From contig JAIDKJ010000290.1 in the NCBI GenBank assembly GCA_029051835.1, positions 1 through 8,307 of the forward strand: 8,307 nt of DNA, read 5' to 3'. The DNA is from Paramuribaculum sp. GTDB lineage: Bacteria > Bacteroidota > Bacteroidia > Bacteroidales > Muribaculaceae. Position 1 is the first letter of the stretch, and the number at the start of each line of letters is the position of its first letter. Shown here piece after piece: positions 6,089 to 8,307 of this stretch. Below the pieces are notes generated by a model that did no database searches, was not told where the DNA came from, and was given only the letters and a program-made list of their open reading frames with translations. Both the position numbers and the translations under genes were made by a program.

Positions 6089-6997
6089 ATGATAGATCAT
6101 GAAATCAGTCGTTTACAGAAGCAGGATCTTCAGCGCAACGCTTCCGATTTCAGCAATTTTGGCGACGACTATCTATTTGCACGCTTCACCACACAACCCG
6201 CCGAAGGCATTCTTTCGGGCATACCGACGCGTGTCCCCGGGTTGGCTATAATACTTTTGCTTCAAGGCCGTATGACGGTCGACGTCAATCTGGTAGCCTA
6301 CGACATGCAGCCCGACTCGGTGCTGCTGCTCGGGCCGGGCAGTCTGTTTCAGCCCCGCCATATAGATGACGGCGATTTCGATACATGCCTCTTCTTTGTG
6401 TCGCACGAATTTATGCGCGACATCAATCTCGACATCAATACGCTTAATTCGAGGGGCGTATCCGAAAACCATTCGCCGCTCATGCAGCTGACTCCCGCAG
6501 AGATGTCGTTGCTACGGCGATATTTCGCTCTCGTCCACGAAAACACCCGCAGCAATACCGATGCCGTTTTCATCCGCTCCATAGCCCGGTCAGTCATCGC
6601 CGGCGCGTTCTATCAGCTCATGCAGTTTGGCAAGCGCCGCGAAGTGGTCGACGATTCGGCAGCCGAGCGTCCCTCCACCCGCCGCCACAACTACGTCAAG
6701 GAGTTCATGCAGCTTGTCAGGGAATATCACCGCAGCGAACGTTCCATCAGCTTCTACGCCTCGAAGCTGTTCATCTCGCCCAAATATCTGTCGATCGTGG
6801 TCAGAGAAGCCACCGGGCGCCCGGCGTCGGCATGGATCGACGATTACGTGATACTCGAAGCCAAGAATCTGCTTCGCTTCTCAGGCAAGAACGTGCAGCA
6901 GATAGCCTACGAGCTCAACTTCACCAACCAGTCGTCGTTCGGCAAGTATTTCAAACACCTCACCGGCATGTCGCCGACGCAGTTCCAGCGCAGCTGA
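6089..6997 (+). CDS. AraC-family transcriptional regulator
   Basis: This is a DNA-binding regulator with an N-terminal cupin-like sensing region (about 25-110 from this start) and a C-terminal AraC/XylS HTH_18 domain (about 200-302). Two helix-turn-helix units are visible: ISFYASKLFISPKYLS (220-235) and VQQIAYELNFTNQSSFGKYF (269-288), followed by the family closing motif TGMSPTQFQ. The ligand and targets cannot be read from the sequence. The start is a choice. The frame is open from GTG 5984, but that overlaps the -7 box. ATG 6059 (312 residues) is possible but directly follows a hairpin in GC-rich sequence. ATG 6089 (302 residues) follows an A-rich leader and fits the usual N-terminus of Bacteroidales relatives. 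The gene is divergent from dapF and has its own promoter, with a dyad that may be an autoregulatory site. mdh lies downstream with its own promoter, so regulation of mdh is possible but unproven. Confidence 0.9.
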   Translation: MIDHEISRLQKQDLQRNASDFSNFGDDYLFARFTTQPAEGILSGIPTRVPGLAIILLLQGRMTVDVNLVAYDMQPDSVLLLGPGSLFQPRHIDDGDFDTCLFFVSHEFMRDINLDINTLNSRGVSENHSPLMQLTPAEMSLLRRYFALVHENTRSNTDAVFIRSIARSVIAGAFYQLMQFGKRREVVDDSAAERPSTRRHNYVKEFMQLVREYHRSERSISFYASKLFISPKYLSIVVREATGRPASAWIDDYVILEAKNLLRFSGKNVQQIAYELNFTNQSSFGKYFKHLTGMSPTQFQRS

Positions 6998-6999
6998 CC

Positions 7000-7014
7000 G
7001 CGCCACTGTGGCGC
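7000..7014 (+). terminator. Short hairpin after the AraC-type gene, possible weak terminator
   Basis: GCGCCA (7000-7005) and TGGCGC (7009-7014) form a perfect 6-bp stem with a 3-base loop starting two bases after the stop codon. A perfect 12-bp palindrome, ACATGGCCATGT (7015-7026), follows at once. There is no T-run, so termination here is uncertain and some read-through toward mdh is possible. Confidence 0.4.
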
Positions 7015-7043
7015 ACATGGCCATGTCTGAGGCTCCGTATAAC

Positions 7044-7063
7044 TATTGTTGGATATTGTTGGC
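7044..7063. repeat. Tandem decamer upstream of the mdh promoter
   Basis: TATTGTTGG occurs at 7044-7052 and again at 7054-7062, giving two 10-bp units about one helical turn apart. They lie about 45-65 bases upstream of the mdh -7 box. Paired sites one turn apart on the same DNA face are typical of activator binding, for example by AraC-family proteins; that reading is inference. Confidence 0.5.
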
Positions 7064-7070
7064 TAAAAAA

Positions 7071-7090
7071 AACGCTTCATGATGAACGTT
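7071..7090. promoter_or_regulatory. Candidate operator dyad in the mdh promoter
   Basis: TTCAT-G-ATGAA (7076-7086) is a perfect dyad. It is extended by AACG (7071-7074) and CGTT (7087-7090), with one unpaired C at 7075. It covers the place where the -33 element of mdh would be, which otherwise has only a poorly spaced GTTG. A regulator bound here would act directly on polymerase. Support is by position and symmetry only. Confidence 0.4.
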
Positions 7091-7107
7091 GATTACGAAA
7101 ATATCGT

Positions 7108-7115
7108 TACTTTTG
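7108..7115 (+). promoter_or_regulatory. -7 promoter element of mdh
   Basis: TACTTTTG matches TAnnTTTG exactly. The transcript should begin near 7119-7123, giving a leader of about 85 bases. A GTTG at 7088-7091 is only 16 bases away, shorter than the usual 19-21, so the -33 element is weak and activation may be needed. Confidence 0.65.
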
Positions 7116-7124
7116 TGAAATCAA

Positions 7125-7151
7125 GCGCAGGGTGGCGGAGCCGCCCTGTGT
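7125..7151 (+). other. 5'-terminal stem-loop in the mdh leader RNA
   Basis: CAGGGTGGC (7128-7136) pairs with GCCGCCCTG (7140-7148) around the loop GGA, with one G-U pair. Three more pairs (G-U, C-G, G-U) extend the stem to 12 bp. It begins within a few bases of the predicted transcript start and is followed by an unstructured A/T-rich stretch up to the ATG. Such a placement resembles 5'-end mRNA-stabilising hairpins. It is not a recognised riboswitch. Confidence 0.6.
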
Positions 7152-7205
7152 GAGATCCGGAATCCAAGGATATATAATAGTTCTAACTTCTTAATACTCT
7201 AAAAA

Positions 7206-8207
7206 ATGAAATTTCTGACCGACGAAAAACTCGTGATTGTTGGTGCCGCAGGCATGATCGGCTCCAATATGGCTCAGACCGCCCTCATGATGGGCCTGAC
7301 CCCCAACATCTGTCTGTACGACCCCTACGCACCCGCTCTCGAAGGCGTGGCCGAGGAGCTGTTCCACTGCGGATTTGAGGATGTCAACATCACCTTCACC
7401 TCCGACATCAAGGAAGCCCTTACCGGAGCCAAATATATCGTTAACTCGGGCGGCGCCGCACGTAAGGCCGGCATGACACGCGAGGACCTCCTCGTAGGCA
7501 ACGCCAAGATCGCCGAACAGTTCGGTAAGGACGTCAAGACTTACTGCCCCGACGTGAAGCACATCGTCGTGATCTTCAACCCCGCCGACATCACCGGTCT
7601 GATCACTCTGCTCTATGCAGGCCTCAAGCCCTCGCAGGTGACCACACTCGCCGCCCTCGACAGCACACGTCTGCGCAGCGAGCTCGCCAAGCAGTTCCAC
7701 ATCTCCCCCGACAAGATCGTCAACAGCCGCACCTATGGCGGCCACGGCGAGCAGATGGCCGTTTACGCCTCCACCACCAAGGTCGACGGCAAGCCTCTGA
7801 CCGAAATCATCGGCACTGCCGAATTCCCCAACCAGGCATGGGAAGAACTGCGCGTGCGCGTAGTTCAGGGCGGTAAGAACATCATCGACCTCCGCGGCCG
7901 CTCGTCGTTCCAGAGCCCCTCTTACATCTCGATAGAGATGATCGCCGCCGCTATGGGTGGAAAGCCCTTCACATGGCCCGCAGGCTGCTACGTGTCCGAC
8001 GACCGCTTCAACCACATCATGATGGCTATGGAAACCGTCATCGACAAGGACGGCGTACACTACAAAGAGCCGCAGGGCACACCGCAGGAGCAGGCAGAGC
8101 TTGAGCAGAGCTACAAGCACCTCTGCACACTCCGCGACGAAGTGATCTCTCTGGGCGTGCTTCCTCCCGTCAACGAGTGGAACGCACTCAACCCCAACAT
8201 CAAGTAA
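7206..8207 (+). CDS. mdh: Malate dehydrogenase
   Basis: This NAD-dependent enzyme interconverts malate and oxaloacetate in the cytoplasm. In fermenting Bacteroidales it feeds the reductive branch toward fumarate and succinate. The 333 residues show the lactate/malate dehydrogenase fold. The Rossmann loop GAAGMIG is at 13-19, and D39 in LYDP ends strand two and indicates NAD rather than NADP. The substrate loop GGAARKAGMTREDLL (82-96) carries R86 and R92, and FNPAD lies at 124-128. The catalytic D152 and substrate-binding R155 lie in LDSTRLRSEL, and the catalytic H180 in YGGHGEQ. The arginine-containing substrate loop fits malate rather than lactate as substrate. The ATG at 7206 follows an A-rich leader ending TCTAAAAA, typical of highly expressed Bacteroidetes genes. 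Codon use is strongly biased to C-ending codons, also consistent with high expression. It has its own promoter and terminator, so it is probably monocistronic. Confidence 0.95.
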   Translation: MKFLTDEKLVIVGAAGMIGSNMAQTALMMGLTPNICLYDPYAPALEGVAEELFHCGFEDVNITFTSDIKEALTGAKYIVNSGGAARKAGMTREDLLVGNAKIAEQFGKDVKTYCPDVKHIVVIFNPADITGLITLLYAGLKPSQVTTLAALDSTRLRSELAKQFHISPDKIVNSRTYGGHGEQMAVYASTTKVDGKPLTEIIGTAEFPNQAWEELRVRVVQGGKNIIDLRGRSSFQSPSYISIEMIAAAMGGKPFTWPAGCYVSDDRFNHIMMAMETVIDKDGVHYKEPQGTPQEQAELEQSYKHLCTLRDEVISLGVLPPVNEWNALNPNIK

Positions 8208-8237
8208 ATCCCCCCGCGGTTTACACATACCCGATAC

Positions 8238-8267
8238 AGAGCGGCTGCGCCATCGCGCAGCCGCTCT
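8238..8267 (+). terminator. Strong stem-loop terminator of mdh
   Basis: A perfect 13-bp GC-rich stem (8238-8250 with 8255-8267; arm AGAGCGGCTGCGC) encloses the 4-base loop CATC, 30 bases after the mdh stop. A modest T-containing tail (CTTGCTATATA) follows. The remaining 40 bases of the window show no gene. Confidence 0.85.
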
Positions 8268-8307
8268 TGCTATATACCCCGACCCCCTCCTCGCTGCTGT
8301 GCAGCCG

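Noticed and set aside
7191..8228. A 345-codon minus-strand open frame covering mdh
   Set aside because: It is an antisense shadow, rich in Val, Gly and His as expected from reading the strong mdh codon bias backward. The plus strand encodes a complete malate dehydrogenase.

Overview
The window looks like chromosomal DNA of a Bacteroidales bacterium, quite possibly Muribaculaceae. The family-level guess is inference from the GC-rich coding sequence and the protein types. The order-level signals are visible: four sites match the Bacteroidetes -7 promoter element TAnnTTTG, starts are preceded by A-rich leaders rather than Shine-Dalgarno sites, and the genes include a type III glutamine synthetase (GlnN), an LL-diaminopimelate aminotransferase (DapL) and a Prevotella/Bacteroidales-type malate dehydrogenase. 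There are six protein genes, no RNA gene, no insertion sequence and no CRISPR array.

Layout. Bases 1-1330 form an accessory-looking block. A 9-bp tandem array, a large AT-rich inverted repeat fused to a promoter, an orphan P-loop ATPase with a winged-helix-like C-terminus (145-1278), and a second 9-bp tandem array follow in that order. A strong convergent stem-loop (1336-1370) separates it from the minus-strand group, read from right to left: dapF (5744-4923), dapL (4905-3673) and glnN (3581-1395). A divergent control region of about 340 bp (5745-6088) carries the dapF promoter on one side and the promoter and leader of an AraC-family regulator (6089-6997) on the other. A 208-bp control region with direct repeats, a dyad, a promoter and a 5'-terminal hairpin precedes malate dehydrogenase (7206-8207), which ends at a clear stem-loop terminator (8238-8267).

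How the genes work together. DapL makes LL-diaminopimelate from tetrahydrodipicolinate and glutamate, and DapF epimerises it to meso-diaminopimelate for lysine and peptidoglycan. GlnN assimilates ammonia into glutamine. No recognisable promoter lies between dapL and glnN, so the three may be one nitrogen/cell-wall transcription unit. Malate dehydrogenase belongs to central carbon metabolism (oxaloacetate-malate, on the reductive route to fumarate and succinate in these anaerobes). The AraC regulator's targets are unknown.

The most unusual part is the ATPase block. Its promoter is built into a 21+21 bp inverted repeat with the -33 box in the loop, and the gene is bounded on both sides by arrays of the same 9-bp repeat family. 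The metabolic genes themselves look ordinary.
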